Below are positions 1-12,810 of a DNA stretch of 64,000 nucleotides, piece by piece; position 1 is the stretch's first letter; the number at the start of each line of letters is the position of its first letter. The notes below the pieces were generated by a model. That model searched no databases, was not told the origin of the DNA, and saw only the letters and a program-made list of their open reading frames with translations. Where the stretch lies: positions 1-64,000 of the forward strand of contig KV918851.1 of assembly GCA_002049455.2 (NCBI GenBank). The letters are read 5' to 3'. The DNA is from Porphyra umbilicalis. Its lineage: Eukaryota; Rhodophyta; Bangiophyceae; Bangiales; Bangiaceae. The position numbers and the translations under genes were made by a program.

Positions 1-784
1 TTCTTTTTCCCGATGCATTATCCCTTGAAATCCCTCCGAACGCGTGCAATCGTGATCACTGTAATCGCCTCTGTCAGGGCCCAGCGCTGCCCTGATCGGC
101 AGCCGCCGCGACCGACTTCACGCCATCTTTCCGTTCCTGGGCAGCCAGCCGGGCGGCATGCGCAGCAGTGGGTGAAGATGGCGGGGGACTGTTTAACGCA
201 GACTGAAGAAGAAGAAGCTGCTGGCAGCCGGGAGACTGCAAGCTGTGTAGAAGATGCTGCAGTGGGGGTATGGCAAGCAGCCCTGTGCCTACGGGGTATC
301 TTCGCGAGGCTCTGGGAGGGGGGCGGCATCGCCAGTCTTGCTTCTTTACCGTGAGGCTCATTCTGTGGGCGCGCAGGATATCGGACGAGCCTATCATGAC
401 TTGCCGGATATGACGAGGAGACCTTTCTTTCCGGGGAGAGGACGGCGGCGTCGCACCACAGGCGACCGGATGCAGCTGATACAACTCCTCAGGCTACAGA
501 AAGCTTATGATCAGAACCGCCAGCTCATGCGCTTCGTGATGATGCCTTTGCTTTCGTGCGCACGCGCCGCGATCGTTATGTCTCAGACAGTACAGAGCTG
601 GATGGGGCCGAGTTGTTTTTCTTGCAGGTGCCTGGAAAATCTCTCTGGAGGCCTTGGTAGTCGAATTGATGCCTTTGAGGGGGTGCACAAAATTCCACGT
701 TGTGACTATCTTTAGGGACCCCCCCGGTATTTGACATTCTCGATCACGTACCGTTTTTTGGTGCGTGAGGGGGGTGGGGGGGGG
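1..784. other. no recognisable gene
   Basis: I see no convincing coding region, RNA gene or repeat boundary here. Short open frames exist on both strands but their translations match nothing I know. The right end runs into the G-rich target site of the hAT miniature element. Confidence 0.5.
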
Positions 785-1783
785 TAGGGTTGTGCAACAC
801 GCCCGGGGCGTGCTAAATTGCACGCCTGGGGCGTGCAATTTCACGTGCTTTGGGCGTGTCACGCCCTGCACGCCCAGAATTTCAGGGGCGTGATTGGGGC
901 GTGCTTGGCAAAAAAGTACATCATTTCAAATGCGCTCTTGGGGCGCCAGTCCACAAATTATTTTTCGGTGCAGTTCCGTGCCACCCTCGTTACTTTTTCA
1001 GGGCGCGGTGTCTTACTGCTCCGTCTAGCGTCCACAAACAAGGTGCTCGACGCTATGAGGCGTGGGGACCATTTTTCCGTCGTGTGCCCACAAACAATGT
1101 GCTCGACGCCATGATGCGCGGGCGCCATCTGTGCGGGATGGGCACAGCAACGGCCACCTGCTGTCATCAGCCTGGGAGGACGCAGAGGGGCTCCTCGACA
1201 CGGGCGCCAATGAGGACATTGAATGCGATGCATCGCGCGCCTGCAACGACCAGGCCGACGGCAGTGATGGAGGGGGCGCCGGCGGCGAGCTACGCGCCTC
1301 CTGAACGAGAAGGTCGCCCGATGGGCCACGGCTGGCGCCGGCGTCCCTTTAAAGGACGATGGTCGTCCCAGCGACGAGGACGCCCCCGCGGCCATGACCG
1401 AGAATGATATGATGACCATCTGCTCTGGCTTTGTGCGCGGTGAGATGGGCGGGACTGCGGGAAAAGGGGCGGCCGGTGGAGGCAAGGCGAGCCGACGTCC
1501 CGTGATGCTGCAAAGTATCTTTGAGGCAGAGTGGCAGAGGCCAAGAGAGTGTATCGCATGCAGCTGTTTCCTTCATGTTTTCTGGCATTTTTGTGGTCCT
1601 TTGAACCATCCGAATTGCAAGAGTATTGGGTACTTTGAATCGCCTAACAAGTAAATGTCAAAACATGGGGGCTACATTAGGGGCGTGAGAGGGGCGTGCC
1701 AATGTTGAAGGCGTGCAGAAGGGCGTGTTTAGGCGTGCATCGCCCACCCCGCCACCCAAAAAGGGGCGTGATGCACAACCCTA
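785..1783. mobile_element. non-autonomous hAT-type element (GGGCGTG family), 999 bp
   Basis: The left end TAGGGTTGTGCAACACGCCC (785-804) is matched in inverted orientation at 1764-1783 with one mismatch. Both sides are flanked by eight G residues (777-784 and 1784-1791), which fits the 8-bp target duplication known for hAT elements; a poly-G target is weak evidence by itself, but the 382-bp relative at 20478 has a non-repetitive 8-bp duplication. GGGCGTG/CACGCCC motifs cluster inside both ends, as expected for subterminal transposase-binding sites. The middle (about 1140-1550) is not low complexity and may be captured or leftover coding sequence, for example the frame around 1394-1560, but I recognise no domain in it. 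There is no transposase, so movement would depend on an hAT source elsewhere. Confidence 0.8.
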
Positions 1784-3111
1784 GGGGGGGGCGGCCTGTG
1801 CGCGCGCCACGTATGTATTTCCCTGGAATTTAGTACAGGGTACTATACACACCCGCACGTTGAAAAATAAGTTGCCTTTTCCCGTGCACGTTACGGGAGT
1901 ACTTGACCAAAACCCTCCCGGGCGGGCCTTTTTGCGTTCTACGTTGTCCGGCGACGTCCCCAGCTTGTCTCTTGACTATGGAAAGAAGCGCACAGGTCCG
2001 CCCGACCATCGTACTAGTTTACTCGAGTTGGCGACGTCTTCATCGTCCGTACGGTCCGCGGGAGCAGATCGCGGTTAAAAAGGTACGTGAGGGCGTTTGC
2101 GGGGTCGTGAGGGCGGGTTGACCGGGGCGGATGTGGTCATGCTCGCGTAAGTTTTTGGGACTTGCTGAAAAGGTGGGTTCAGATGCCTGAAAGAGCGTTT
2201 TCCTTTCAAACGTTCGAATGGGGGGTTGTGTGGTCGCGAATTGCGTGGCTGCTCCAGCGGTTGCGGCCGTTCTCGTGGCCCGTGGTCGACTGGATCGGGG
2301 AGGTGGCGGCCCCCGACGGAGCATGGGCGTTGCAGGGTGTAGGGGCTGGAGGAAGAGCTGCGTGTTTTTTGTGGGTACGTTGATCATGGGGAGCCGGTCG
2401 GGGTGGGAGGGTGCTCGGTGGTGGGGGGTGGGGGCGGTGTGGGACGGGAGGCGGCGGGGCTGGCGACGTGTTGGGCGCTGCGCCGGTGACGCCGCCTCTG
2501 AGCGAGACGGCGACGGCGGGCGGCGGGGGCCAGGCACCGGCGGCGGTGTGGGGGCGCTGTGGTTGTGGTCGACGTGGACCGCTCGTCATCCGTCGTGAAA
2601 CGCGGAGAGGGGGGAGTGAGGGCGAGTGTGGCCGGGGGCGGCGACGACGAAGACGTGTCGGCTGCCGCGGCGGTGGCGCCATCACCCGCCGAGCGAGGCG
2701 GCGGCGGCCGGGGCGGCGGGTCAAGTGGAGTCGACCAGCTCCGCACGTCATCCGCCATGCAAGGCGGAGCTGGAGGTGGGGGAGGGGAGTGCGGCCGGGG
2801 GCGGCGGCGGCGGCGACGTGTCGGCTGCCGCGCTAATGACGCCATCACCCGCCGAGCAAGGCGGCGGCGGCCGAGGCGGCAAGACGACCAGCTTGTGGTG
2901 GGCCATGCCGCCCGTCCATTCTTTTCGCGGCCGCCCAGCCGCGCGCCGTGTACTACGCGCGGTACACCCGCGTGAGGCGGGTGGGGGCGGCGGCCACCGC
3001 CGCTGCAGGCGTTGCCGCCGCGCCTGCCGCCGACGCGGTGGTGGGCGGTGGACGACCACGCGTGGGACGCACGCCCGCACGCGGGTGCGACCGGCGGCCG
3101 CGGCGGTGGCA

Positions 3112-3145
<34 letters not shown>

Positions 3146-3150
3146 CGGCA

Positions 3151-3208
<58 letters not shown>

Positions 3209-4601
3209 CGGTGGTTGTGGCCCCCGCAGTGGCGGCGCGTGGGCGTCGTCCGTCTGCCGCCACGCACAGCTGCCGCATCGGATGCGCGACCGCTGCTGCC
3301 GTAGGGGCTACTCGGCCAACTCTGCGGCGGCAGCGGCGTCGCTGCCCTCGCCGCCCGTTGCGTGGCGGCCGTCGGAGCGGTCACGCAGGACCGCCGCGGC
3401 GGCCTCCAGCCGGCGGGCGTCCGCACCGCCGCCCGCGGTGGGGCACTGTCGGATCATGCACGGCAGCGGCGGCGCTGGCTTCGGCCTCCCCCCCCAATGG
3501 CGTGGGGTCCGGCCGGGATTGGGGCACGTCCGACCCTGCCCCCCGCCGCCACTGGTCCTCGCCCCCACCATCAGGTGCCCCCCGTCGACGCTGAGCGTAT
3601 GCGCGCGTGGGGGTGGCCAGTGGCGGCCGCCCCGATGGTCGCCGGCGCCGCAGTTTCGGCCCCCCCGCCGCCCCTCGTGGCAGCAGCGGCGGGTACGCGG
3701 CGGCCGCCCCGACAGCCGATGGGGCAGGGGCCCCGGTCGGGCGCACCCCGAGCCGCCCCCCCCACCGAGGCGCGGTGCGTGGGCGCGCCGGCGCCGCGGT
3801 AGCGGCGCGTCGCCGGCGCCGCGCACGCACGGACGCGCCGCCGACGGCGGCTCAGTCGGGGCGCGGCGGCGCGGCGGGCGCCGGCGCCGAGCGCCACGTC
3901 GACGCGGGGGATGCGAGGCTAACTGCTCGCACCACGTGAGTGGGAAAGCGTGAAGACGGGATGGGGGGGGGGTCGACGCCCGCCACGGTCGCCCCGCTGG
4001 TCCGCCGTCGCACGAACGTGGTCACCGCGGCGAAAATGGCGTCAGGGTGATTGTACGGGGCTCCCATGGTGGCCGCCCTGTGGTGTGGGTGAGAATGGGC
4101 TGAAAAAAATACGTGGAGGCTCTGTTGGTGTGGCGAGACAGTGGCGAGGTGTAGGTGGCCTTGTGTCTGAGCGGCGTTGCCCACTTGTCAGAGCACACCC
4201 TCAACAGATGCTCGTGTCTCTCTGGTCTATCTTTCGTCGTGTGAAAGTGGTTTTGTCGTTTCGCAAGTCCAGGGTGTTTTCGCGAACGCGCTTTCAGTGT
4301 CCTTGTTCCAATGGTCCCGACGTGGAGTGACCTGGGGACACGTTTTGTTCCCGGGGGACACGTGGACTTCCCAGGCACTGACAGGTGATCACACGTATAC
4401 TCCCTTGTGCACCCCGCCCTGCCTGGCAGACGGCCCCGCTCTCCAAGGCACCCAGAAGCGCTGCACGTTCGTCTTTGAGTGGTACATGGAACGCGTTTAA
4501 CATTGGGTCGTTCAAGCGCACTGGAGAGAGGAACCAATATGCATGCATGTAACCAACACAAGCGGGCGCAGAACAGCACCGCGCTGCATCGGCCATTTCA
4601 C
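1784..4601. other. GC-rich low-complexity region without a recognisable gene
   Basis: Long frames are open here on both strands, but their translations are Gly/Ala/Arg/Pro-rich and mirror each other, the usual result of GC-rich simple sequence. I found no domain. A pure GGC tract lies at about 3100-3213. The stretch at about 4262-4300 shares a short motif with 61443-61480. Confidence 0.5.
3100..3213. repeat. (GGC)n trinucleotide tract
   Basis: More than 100 bp of almost uninterrupted GGC/GCC repeats with a few A or T substitutions. It reads as polyglycine on the plus strand and polyalanine on the minus strand. Confidence 0.95.
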
Positions 4602-5600
4602 CTACGCCACACGGCGGTTGTCCAACCACGTGCAGATCAGATCATACCCGAGGTCATCCCCTTGCACCTTCTCCGCCAGCTCACCCTCCACCCAGTCACA
4701 CGTTCCACCCCCACCAAAATCAAAGATGACAACATTCCCCGCGTCCACAAAGACGTTATCTGGCTTGGGATCGCCCCAAACGCGAGCAGGAACTTGAGCA
4801 TGCAAATGGTCAAGCGCAGACCGGAGTTGGCGCTTCCACTTCTCGCACGATGAACGGCTTGGAGATGACACCTCCGACAGAAGGGACCCGCTCACAAAGG
4901 ATAAGAGCAAGCCATCGACTCTCCCCTCTCCACACGAGACCAGCCCGTGGAGTGCGACCACGTGGGGGTGGGGCGGAACTCCCGCCAGGGTGGTCGCTTC
5001 CCGGGCGGGTGCCCACGGATCGAGGTACCGAGTCACCTGCTTGAGCGCGCAAATTGTACCGTCAGGGAGAACAGCCTTGAAGACATGACGGGCTAAGACA
5101 TCCACCAGAGTCACATCCGACCGGGTAAACACAGGGACCTCATGGCCGCATGGGTTCGCCACGGGCAGCTCCCAGTTCTGACTGTAACGATTGTCCGTGA
5201 CGCACGCCATCATCTTGCCATTCGCCGACTTGATGTGCCGCTTGACCGGAGCCCCTACATAGTAATTTGGCACGGACTCCAAAGCCGCAGAGCGCTCAGC
5301 TGCGGGAAGCTCCCAGAGATCCCGATACGCCTCGACCAACCGCAACACCGCATCGGACGCCCGATGCCACGCGCCATGGGGCTTGCCCCCAGGTGGTATA
5401 GCGAGCACAGGCGCGAGCGCGGTATTCTCTTGGCACACCGTGGCACCCTTGTCGACGGCCGTCAGCGTCAGCTCGTAGATAGCGCCATCCAGCTCGCACT
5501 CCAATATCGCAATGCCGCCATCGCCCCTCCTGTTGATCGCCATCCAGGAAAAGGACCGTACTTGCACGATGCTGCGGATGTCCGCCGCGGAGGCGTCCAT
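4602..5600 (-). CDS. small protein-kinase-like protein, 332 aa
   Basis: This is a single-exon frame from an ATG at 5600 to a stop at 4602. The N-terminal 165 residues match nothing I know. A kinase-like fold follows: the ATP-lysine candidate lies in CALKQV (Lys187), then a hydrophobic hinge (LLLSFVSG, 232-239). The catalytic loop reads WGDPKPDN (275-282), with Asp277 and Asn282 in the expected places but Trp-Gly where His-Arg is usual. The metal-binding DFG is at 294-296. Only about 35 residues follow DFG, so the C-lobe is far shorter than the roughly 130 residues of a standard kinase. It could be a compact kinase-like protein, as occurs in repeated families of algae and oomycetes, or a 3'-truncated kinase. 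The substrate cannot be inferred. The next recognisable feature is several kilobases away on either side. Confidence 0.75.
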   Translation of the reverse strand: MDASAADIRSIVQVRSFSWMAINRRGDGGIAILECELDGAIYELTLTAVDKGATVCQENTALAPVLAIPPGGKPHGAWHRASDAVLRLVEAYRDLWELPAAERSAALESVPNYYVGAPVKRHIKSANGKMMACVTDNRYSQNWELPVANPCGHEVPVFTRSDVTLVDVLARHVFKAVLPDGTICALKQVTRYLDPWAPAREATTLAGVPPHPHVVALHGLVSCGEGRVDGLLLSFVSGSLLSEVSSPSRSSCEKWKRQLRSALDHLHAQVPARVWGDPKPDNVFVDAGNVVIFDFGGGGTCDWVEGELAEKVQGDDLGYDLICTWLDNRRVA

Positions 5601-8600
5601 CGCAGGAAGCGGAGGCCCACCGCAGACGTGCTCGAGCAGGTGCCCGAAGGAGAAATCGTTGCGAATTTGTCACGATAGGGAGGGGGCGTCCGCCAGCGTC
5701 GAACATGGACAAATGGCCCAAGCGCCGCCGCCAGGACGCCGGTGCCGACAAGGCGACGAGGCGAGCAGGTGCGCAGTCGTGTGCGAGCGGCTTGTCAGAT
5801 GTGGGACAAGCGGTTCAACGAGAAGCCACTCAAAGACGAAACGTCGAGATTACTGAAACAGGCAGCACGAAGTACCACCAGAGCTATTTACGAGTCGTCT
5901 ACTGGTGTGGGGCGGGATTAACCCAATTGGACACGATCAAACAGGACTGGTGCTGTTTACGCACTTGATCTGGGACCAGTGCTTGAACGAAACTATATTG
6001 CAGGGTGCTCAATTTTGGCAGACGTGTGACTTACATGACTTCTAGTGCCGGTGAAAGGTGATTTCAATTAACACTTGAATTTTGATCTTATGATGTGGCT
6101 TTTATTGCTTGGAATCATTGGGCGTGATTTAAATCATTTAGGCTTGCCGTGCATGAATAATAGTATATGTAGGATGGTGCTTTCCTTAGAGCATAGTAGG
6201 CTTGTACTTCACGCCCTTTACTTGATTGGGAAGTCACGTTTTACGTAGTCACATGTACGATTTTTAACGTGATCACTCATCACGCCCAAGCTATTGCTGA
6301 CCTCCAAAAAATAGCGGTTGCAGAGTGGCTGCAATTATTCAACATCGTACGTGGACCAATGGACAGGCTAGAAATCATGCGAGTTCCTTACACAGTCTCC
6401 TCATGCAGCTCTGCGCGCTGGAAACGCACATCAGGATCTCAAGAAATCTGAAGAAGTTTGTTGATCCCATGAGCAATCACAGGTCTGTCCCAGAACCCTC
6501 TCCATGCCCTCTTCAGGCCCAAGCAAGCGGCCCAAAAATCTCAGGAAATCTCATTGTGGGTTGCAATGGCTCTGCGTGACTCCTGCAAGACACGTTGATT
6601 GGCTTGCAAAATTACTGGCGGTAACTCTCAGCCAATAGTACGATCGTGGCTTGTTGAACAGGCAATCCGACTTCATTTCTATGCTGTGTCGTCGACTGTG
6701 CCTCCCTTCTTTCTGCAACCGCCATTATTTAGAGGTTAGCAATTAAAAGGGTGTGAACTGGGGCGTAATCTCATTGAATAAGTACGCCTCCGACGAACTT
6801 AAACATTGTGCAATCTAATGCACCGGAGACGTTCGCCGGGGCGTCCCGCTGCGGCCCAAGACGATCAGCCCGCTGGCCCGCGCACGCCGCCCCAAACGCC
6901 ACGGGTTTGACCCCCTCCCAGACGGGGGCTCCTCCCACTTTTTCTGCGTCTATGGTGGCGGCGCCGACGGCAAATTCTGCTTCTGCAGCTGCCGCAGATG
7001 TACAGCGGGGGTCGTGCCGAGACTGCCTGGCCGCCGTCCGACTTCTTACTCCCCTCCCCTCCCGCCCGTGGGGCGAATCCACGCGTCTTCCTCTTCAACA
7101 TGTTTGACAATGAGTCGTACTTGCAGGATGCTGAGGCAGCCTTTGGTCTATGACTGATTGGGTTTATAGTGCCCCGAGGCAGGTCACAATGATGTGTGAA
7201 TGGGGTGCTACAAGATCACGGAGTATGTAGATTCGTAGACTATGGGTGCTACCTTTGCGTGTTCACGCCCCTAAAAGGGCGTGATTAGGGCGTGATCAGG
7301 CGTGAACGGGCGTGACACGCCCACACGCCCCGGGTTTGTGGGCATGAAATACAAGCCTAGAGCATAGACACCAACGTCCGATCCAAACTCATTTCATTCT
7401 TTATAAATTGCAACGTGGAGGCCTCTTAGTGGCCAGATTAAGGTATGCGACGCGCGTCCGAACCGTCGCTTCGCACACGAAACGGAGTTGGTGAAACCCG
7501 GGGCTACATGTCAACCCGAATGTGAACAGAAAGCGTGGGCGTTGCTGAACGCACTGCGGGTCGGTATTTCATCGCCGGGATAGTTCTAAATTTGCCGGCT
7601 TGTAAATCTATAACGAGTAGACGCGAAAGAATGTTTCGAGATGGCCGTGCAAAGCTCCTGTGAGATGGCCTCAGCATGATTCGGAGGATCATGCGCACAT
7701 CACTTCCGTGGATCAGCGAAAATCCTACATTTCAGATTGCCTCATTCTCGAGTGACCTCTGTGATTCGGCAGTTCATCACTACAGTTCTGGACTCGTTCA
7801 AAGGATCATCTTCGGGACTGACTCTGGGATCGTTCCAGAAGCAGTGTCATCCTGACCCACAGATCATCTCGGGGACTGTCATTCGAAAAAAATGTGAGGA
7901 CTTGTTCCACTGATAGTCTGACTGTCTCTTCCGCAAACAAAATGTCTGCCTACTCCGTCAACAGTGTGATCAAAAACCTTTCGATACTCTTTCCGTTCAG
8001 ACCAATGCCCATCGTGGAATTTGTTATATCACTCATGCACTTGAGTTTCTGGTGCTAGTGCTTTCGATACGTATTGAACCGGGGGATTGCGAGTTCGGGA
8101 CGTGCTGTGTTAAGACGATAGGGGACGAGATTGCCACTGAGCTGAGAACGAATTTACAGCGCGGGAAGGAGACCCAATCATTGACTAATCGCGACTGGGT
8201 GCGTCCGGGACTGCACGGTATTCTCGATGTGCGAGCCGACGCATGTTTACCCAGTTCCCATCCCCTCTGCGCCGGGAAACAGCGTGTCGGTCGCACGACT
8301 ACCAAGTCACATTGAGGCTCCCTCTGCACAAGTTTCGTGGCCCAGGACACGCTCCATGGGCAGGTTTTGCTCTCTGATCGGTTTCGGCAGACCCTCCTCA
8401 CGACGTCACTCGAAGTAGTCCAGGCTATCATCTACGATCGAGTCCTTGAGGCAGAAATCTATATCAATCTTGGGCACTCGTTCATTCAATCTATGACGAC
8501 GGTCCCCAGGATGATTGTACTCCGACGCCAGGACAGTCCTGAGCACGATCCTCAGGATGATCTTACTCCCACTTCAGGACAGTTCTCAGCACGATACGCA

Positions 8601-9159
8601 GAACGATCAGAAGCAGCGAATCGGAATGATCCTTCATGAGCATGGGGCAGCAACTTCGCCGAACAATTGCCGAATCTGCAGGTGCTGGTGTGAGGATGAT
8701 TCCCACTGAATATCGGTGCAGATGGTCTTCGAGCACTTCTGAACTCCACTGCGGGCTCTGTTTCCAAGATCAACAAAAAGTGGGCATAATTTGATCGCAT
8801 GATCAATGTGCGACAGTTCTGCGAACCGTCGGTGGGCGTGTTCGAATCTGGCAGTTCTCAGTTTTAAGGAATCGGGGAAAAAACGCTGTGCGGCTCGCTG
8901 CCCAAATGTCTTCTGTACCGAGCGAGCGTGGCGCACTGCAAGCCGACAGTGCGATCGTGCCGCTGACAGCAGGCAGTCGTGTGTGCGGTCGGCTGAATAT
9001 CGGCGCGCGCAGCGATCAAATGCAGCCGTCACACTCTAGTGCAGTCAATCAAACACGACAAATACGCGATCATCGTGCCACGTATGCGCGTGGGCGCGCC
9101 ACGAGGCGCTCCCCAGCGCGGCAGAATACCGAACAGTGTTTCACACTGGGATCGCGTGT
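5601..9159. other. gene-free stretch, less GC-rich than its surroundings
   Basis: No coding region or RNA gene is recognisable. The composition is closer to balanced than the flanks. GGGCGTG-type motifs cluster at about 7255-7335, as in the hAT miniature elements, but I found no matching termini. An imperfect 47-bp tandem pair (each unit containing CAGGATGAT and AGCACGAT) lies at about 8503-8597. Confidence 0.5.
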
Positions 9160-9360
9160 GCAAGGGGCGTGACTCACGCCCTTGCACCACCCAATCTGGG
9201 CCGCACAGGCCAGGACGTGAGACCCTTCCAGGCGACATGGCCGTGCCTTGTACGGGCAGGGGGCGTGATTCACGCCCCCTCACCACGCAATCTCGTCCGT
9301 CTACGATACCGGACCCTTGCGGGCGTCGTGGCCGTGCCCCGCACGGCCAGCATACGACCC
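9160..9360. repeat. two diverged ~97-bp tandem units with palindromic cores
   Basis: Two imperfect copies, centred about 97 bp apart. Each starts with a palindrome: 9160-9185 (GCAAGGGGCGTGA and its near complement) and 9258-9280 (AGGGGGCGTGA, one central base, then its exact reverse complement). Each continues with a CCAC..CAATCT segment and ends with a GGCCGTGCC segment. Confidence 0.7.
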
Positions 9361-10499
9361 GCAAGACAGGGGGCCGCCGCCTGGTGCCATCGCGCCGTGA
9401 GGAGGAGGGTGGGATCCATAGCCACCGCCGTGGCAGCCACCGTGGCAGCCTGACACTCGATGGCAGCCGCTGGACGCAACCAAAAGGCCCGCACGCGGGG
9501 CCGCTGCGGTGCGCGCCGCGCCGGTGCCGCCGGTAGCTGTCACAGCTCCCGGTCCTACGGTAAGACGGCCGGCGGGGCCGGCTTGTGCCGAGAGCGGGCC
9601 TGGAACGCTGTCTGCAGCGGCCCTGCCAGCCGCGCAAGGGAAAACTCGGGTACTTACGTCTGGGTGGCAAGCCGGCGAAGACCTTGTGGTCACCGTGGTG
9701 GCGGCCGCCGCGCAGGCGCTGAAGGCGGCAGCAGCGCCAGCATCTGGAGGCCGTGTGGAGGCGGCCACCTTTTCCAATCGGTCCATGCCTGTAGTAGGCC
9801 GGGGGCCCCCCACCCGATGTTCTGGCCGCCCCTCGCACACGACATCTGCGTGTGTAGTGGGCGCAGGCGCTGGCGGCCTTACCGAGGATGTGGGGGTTGC
9901 TGGTCGCCGCAGCCGCCCGGCGCACGCGGACTCGCGCGGCGCAAAAGCACAGCGCACTAAGGAGCGCAGCCTGGCGAGCCAGCGACCGCCGATGGCCATC
10001 GATGACTTGGTTGGTGGCACCGTTGCCCGTGCGCGCCGGTTCGCTGACGAGCGGGAGGGGGGGGGGTCGCGGGGGGGAGAGTGAGAGTGAGGGCGCGACT
10101 TGATGGCCTGTTGTGTGCGTTTTTTTATGTCTTTGACATGCTGTGCGACGACTACGTGGGGGGCGACAGCGTGTGGGTCCTTGCCAGGGTACACTAGGAG
10201 CCTCTTTGCATCCATGTGTTTCTCGAGTGTTTGCATTTCACAAGAAATACTCTTGCAGGTTGCGTGCCTTTCATTCCTTTGTCTTGCAGGGGAAAAGGGC
10301 AACAAAGAGAACAGAAGTGCTCGTGAACGCCTCTGTCGCACACATATTTGCACAGGAAACCGCCGGCCCTCCACAGAGTGCACGAAGAGAGAGAAAAACA
10401 ACAGTTGTTTTTTCCTGTGCGTGGGACGTGCAGGTGATGAGCACGACCACTTGTTGGACTGTGTTGCTCGTCGCTGATTCAACTTGCGGTTCGCGGATA
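9361..10499. other. GC-rich stretch without a recognisable gene
   Basis: Open frames occur on both strands and are Ala/Arg/Gly-rich without known motifs. I see no support for a gene. Confidence 0.4.
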
Positions 10500-10619
10500 G
10501 ATGATGGTCAGTGACCCTTATGGTACCCCAGATGGTACATTTGCAAGACGTGGTCAAGTTGCACACATTCGTCTTGGGTCATCTTGGGGCGTTACTTTTG
10601 GCACGTTTGGATTCGATCT

Positions 10620-10890
10620 TCGCTTTTCTCTAGTGGCTTTTGATTTGGTGAGTGATTCGATTTGGTGCGAGGGCGTGGGCGTCGGTGTGGGCGCGAATGG
10701 GAGGAGCACTTGGCCCAGTGGGGACTGTCTGAGAGGTGCTCTCGGTTAAGAGAAGTGGGCGAACCTTAGGACAACCAACAAAGCACGTTCGCACAAGCAC
10801 ACATAAGCTCAGGCCACAAAATCACTGCAACGTGATCCCCCATCCCCTATCTCCACTGCGTTTCAACAGGTTATGGGTCCAGAGCCGGGG
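10620..10890 (+). mobile_element. Ty1/copia fossil: LTR-end-like segment
   Basis: This stretch resembles 11180-11450 in order and sequence, ending in both places with CCACTGCGTTTCAACA and then a sequence resembling a primer-binding site (.AGAGCCGG). In the second copy a copia gag start follows, so both are read as LTR ends plus leader of a Ty1/copia-type element. No coding part is recognisable here. It is a broken remnant, clearly diverged from its neighbour and so not recent. Confidence 0.5.
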
Positions 10891-11179
10891 CTGTGACAAG
10901 GGCACGGTGTGCTAGACGGTGTCACGGCGGTCGTGGCAAGTGCGGACAAGACAAGGACAAGGTGGTTCAAGGACGTGACAGTCAAGGCGCAAGGCTCGGC
11001 ACGGTCGGGCTCTACGACAAGCAGGCTATTGGAACGTCATGCCTACCTATGCGACTTCCTCGCGGTTTTTTGACCGCTGGTGCATGTGACTTTTGCACCC
11101 GTGCGATTTTGAGTGAAAGTTTTGCGATTTCTCATTTTCTATTCTGGCGCTTCTGATTCTTCGGTTTGCGTCGGCTTTG

Positions 11180-11590
11180 CTTTGATCTCTGATGCTTTGA
11201 TTTGGTGAGCGTTTTGATTTAGAGTGTGGGCGGGCGCTTGCACGGGCAAGCTGCTCGGGCTGCGTGGTGAGCTAGACTGGTCCCGCTTGGACTACTTGAG
11301 GAGTGCCCGTGATGGGAAGAGGGGCGCTTGGAAGAGACAACCAACAAATCGCATTCGCACACACACACACGGGCTCAAGCCACTCAACCACTTCGCCGTG
11401 GTCCCCGATTCCCTATCCCCACTGCGTTTCAACACAGGAATCATAGCCGGAGGCGCTGCCGTCATGGGCAGCATCAAGATTGACAAGATGACGAAGACGA
11501 ACTTCCACGCATGGCGTCAGCGCATCAAGATGGTCCCAGCGGTGCGCGATCTGGACGACATGCTTGACGAAGACGGCAAGTCGACGGACG
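11180..11590 (+). mobile_element. Ty1/copia fossil: LTR end and gag start
   Basis: An LTR-end-like segment similar to 10620-10890 is followed by a leader and a frame from about 11464 whose beginning (IKIDKMTKTNFHAWRQRIKM) is typical of the N-terminus of Ty1/copia gag (Ile-x-Lys-Leu-x-x-x-Asn-Phe/Tyr-x-x-Trp). Homology stops near 11590, where an unrelated 160-bp repeat unit begins. It is a short broken fossil. Confidence 0.6.
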
Positions 11591-12030
11591 CAGACGGTGA
11601 ACATCCTCGAAAGTCTGCAATTCTGCTTGACATGGTGCGGGAATGCCGGCGGTGTGGCGCAGGTGGCACAAGTCAGCGAATATTGGGCGTTGTGGTGGGT
11701 TCAAGTGAATTTAAACCCAATATTTGGAATCGGACGAGTATGTGGGGTTTGGGTGCGGGGCAAAATAAGTGATGAATGTTGGTTTTTATTCGAACATTTG
11801 CCTGGGAAATGGTGCTAGAGCTGAAACTGTACAGGTATAGTGGGCACCCAAAAAGCAACGAGGAGGTGTCGCGAGGTAGAAGGGGGCTCCGGTTCCAGGC
11901 GTCGATGAAGTGACGTACGGTGCTTTTGGAGGTACGACAAATATGGGCACGACGACCATGCGGAACGTCGTGGATCTCGACGGAAGCGGGTAGGGGACGT
12001 GGAGGAGGTCCGGAGTCCATGTCGAGTGTG
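11590..12030 (+). repeat. dispersed repeat, copy 1 (160-bp unit plus ~260-bp module)
   Basis: One copy of a 160-bp unit (about 11590-11750, containing CAATATTTGGA and TCGGACGAGTAT) is followed by a module at about 11772-12030 (from GAATGTTGG to GTCGAG). The same two modules occur in the same order at 14945-15710, and parts recur at 12590-12720 and 16139-16270. Family unknown. Confidence 0.75.
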
Positions 12031-12589
12031 AGTTTGTGTGGTCCGGGGCGCCCGCCGCGCCCGCGCGGTGTGGGTATCGCTTGCGGTCGGGGCGACGCCC
12101 GCAGCGGCCTTGGGCGATACGGGTGGTCACACCACTCGGTAACGGTAGTTGCCGTTGGTTTCTTGGCGCTTAGTCGTTGCTTTCTGTTGTTTCTCTCTTT
12201 TGCAGCGGGTGCGTTTTACTCGGTGGGGCCTGCCGCCGCTGCCGCCGCCAACGTTTGATCACCAGCACTTTGCAACGTTGGTCTCCTTGCGCCAACATTT
12301 CTTGTTCGCCCTTTCCCTGTTACCCAAGTGCCCTTCCCTCTTACTTCTTGTTTTCTGTCTGCGCCCCGCCCGCCATGGTGTCCCCCCCCCAAACCCTCTT
12401 GTGGCAAACCGGCTCGCCCAGTGACCCGTGGTAGACGCGGCGACCAAAACTGAGGGGCGTCAACCTCAGGGGCTCGCCCATCCTCGAGCCGTGGATCAAC
12501 GCCGCCCTCTTCCACGCTCACCCGCCGCCGCACTGCACCCTCCAAAAAGGGGGCGGTAGCGACTCGGAAGCCGCCCTGTGCGCGCGCCT
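12031..12589. other. no recognisable gene
   Basis: A pyrimidine-rich spacer between two repeat copies. I recognise no coding or RNA feature. Confidence 0.4.
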
Positions 12590-12810
12590 GAATGTTGGTT
12601 TTTAGCCATAAAGTTGTCTGGGGAGGGGCACTAGAGCCGAAACTTCGCAGGTCTAGTCAGGACCCATACGGCAACGGGCGCGTGTCGCGAAATACAAGGG
12701 AGCTCCGGTTCCAGGGGTCCATGGGGTGGGAGCGGGGGCGACTCGGAAGCCGCCCTGTGCGCGCGCCTCGGCCGCACCGCGGCGGCGGCGGTGCTCACAG
12801 CCCACTGGCG
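12590..12810 (+). repeat. dispersed repeat, copy 2 (partial), joined to the glucanase fragment
   Basis: The stretch begins with GAATGTTGGTTTTTAGCC and matches the start of the module at 11772 for about 130 bp. It then matches 16270-16370 nearly base for base and runs straight into the GH5 coding sequence. It occupies the place where the first third of the glucanase gene should be. Confidence 0.75.
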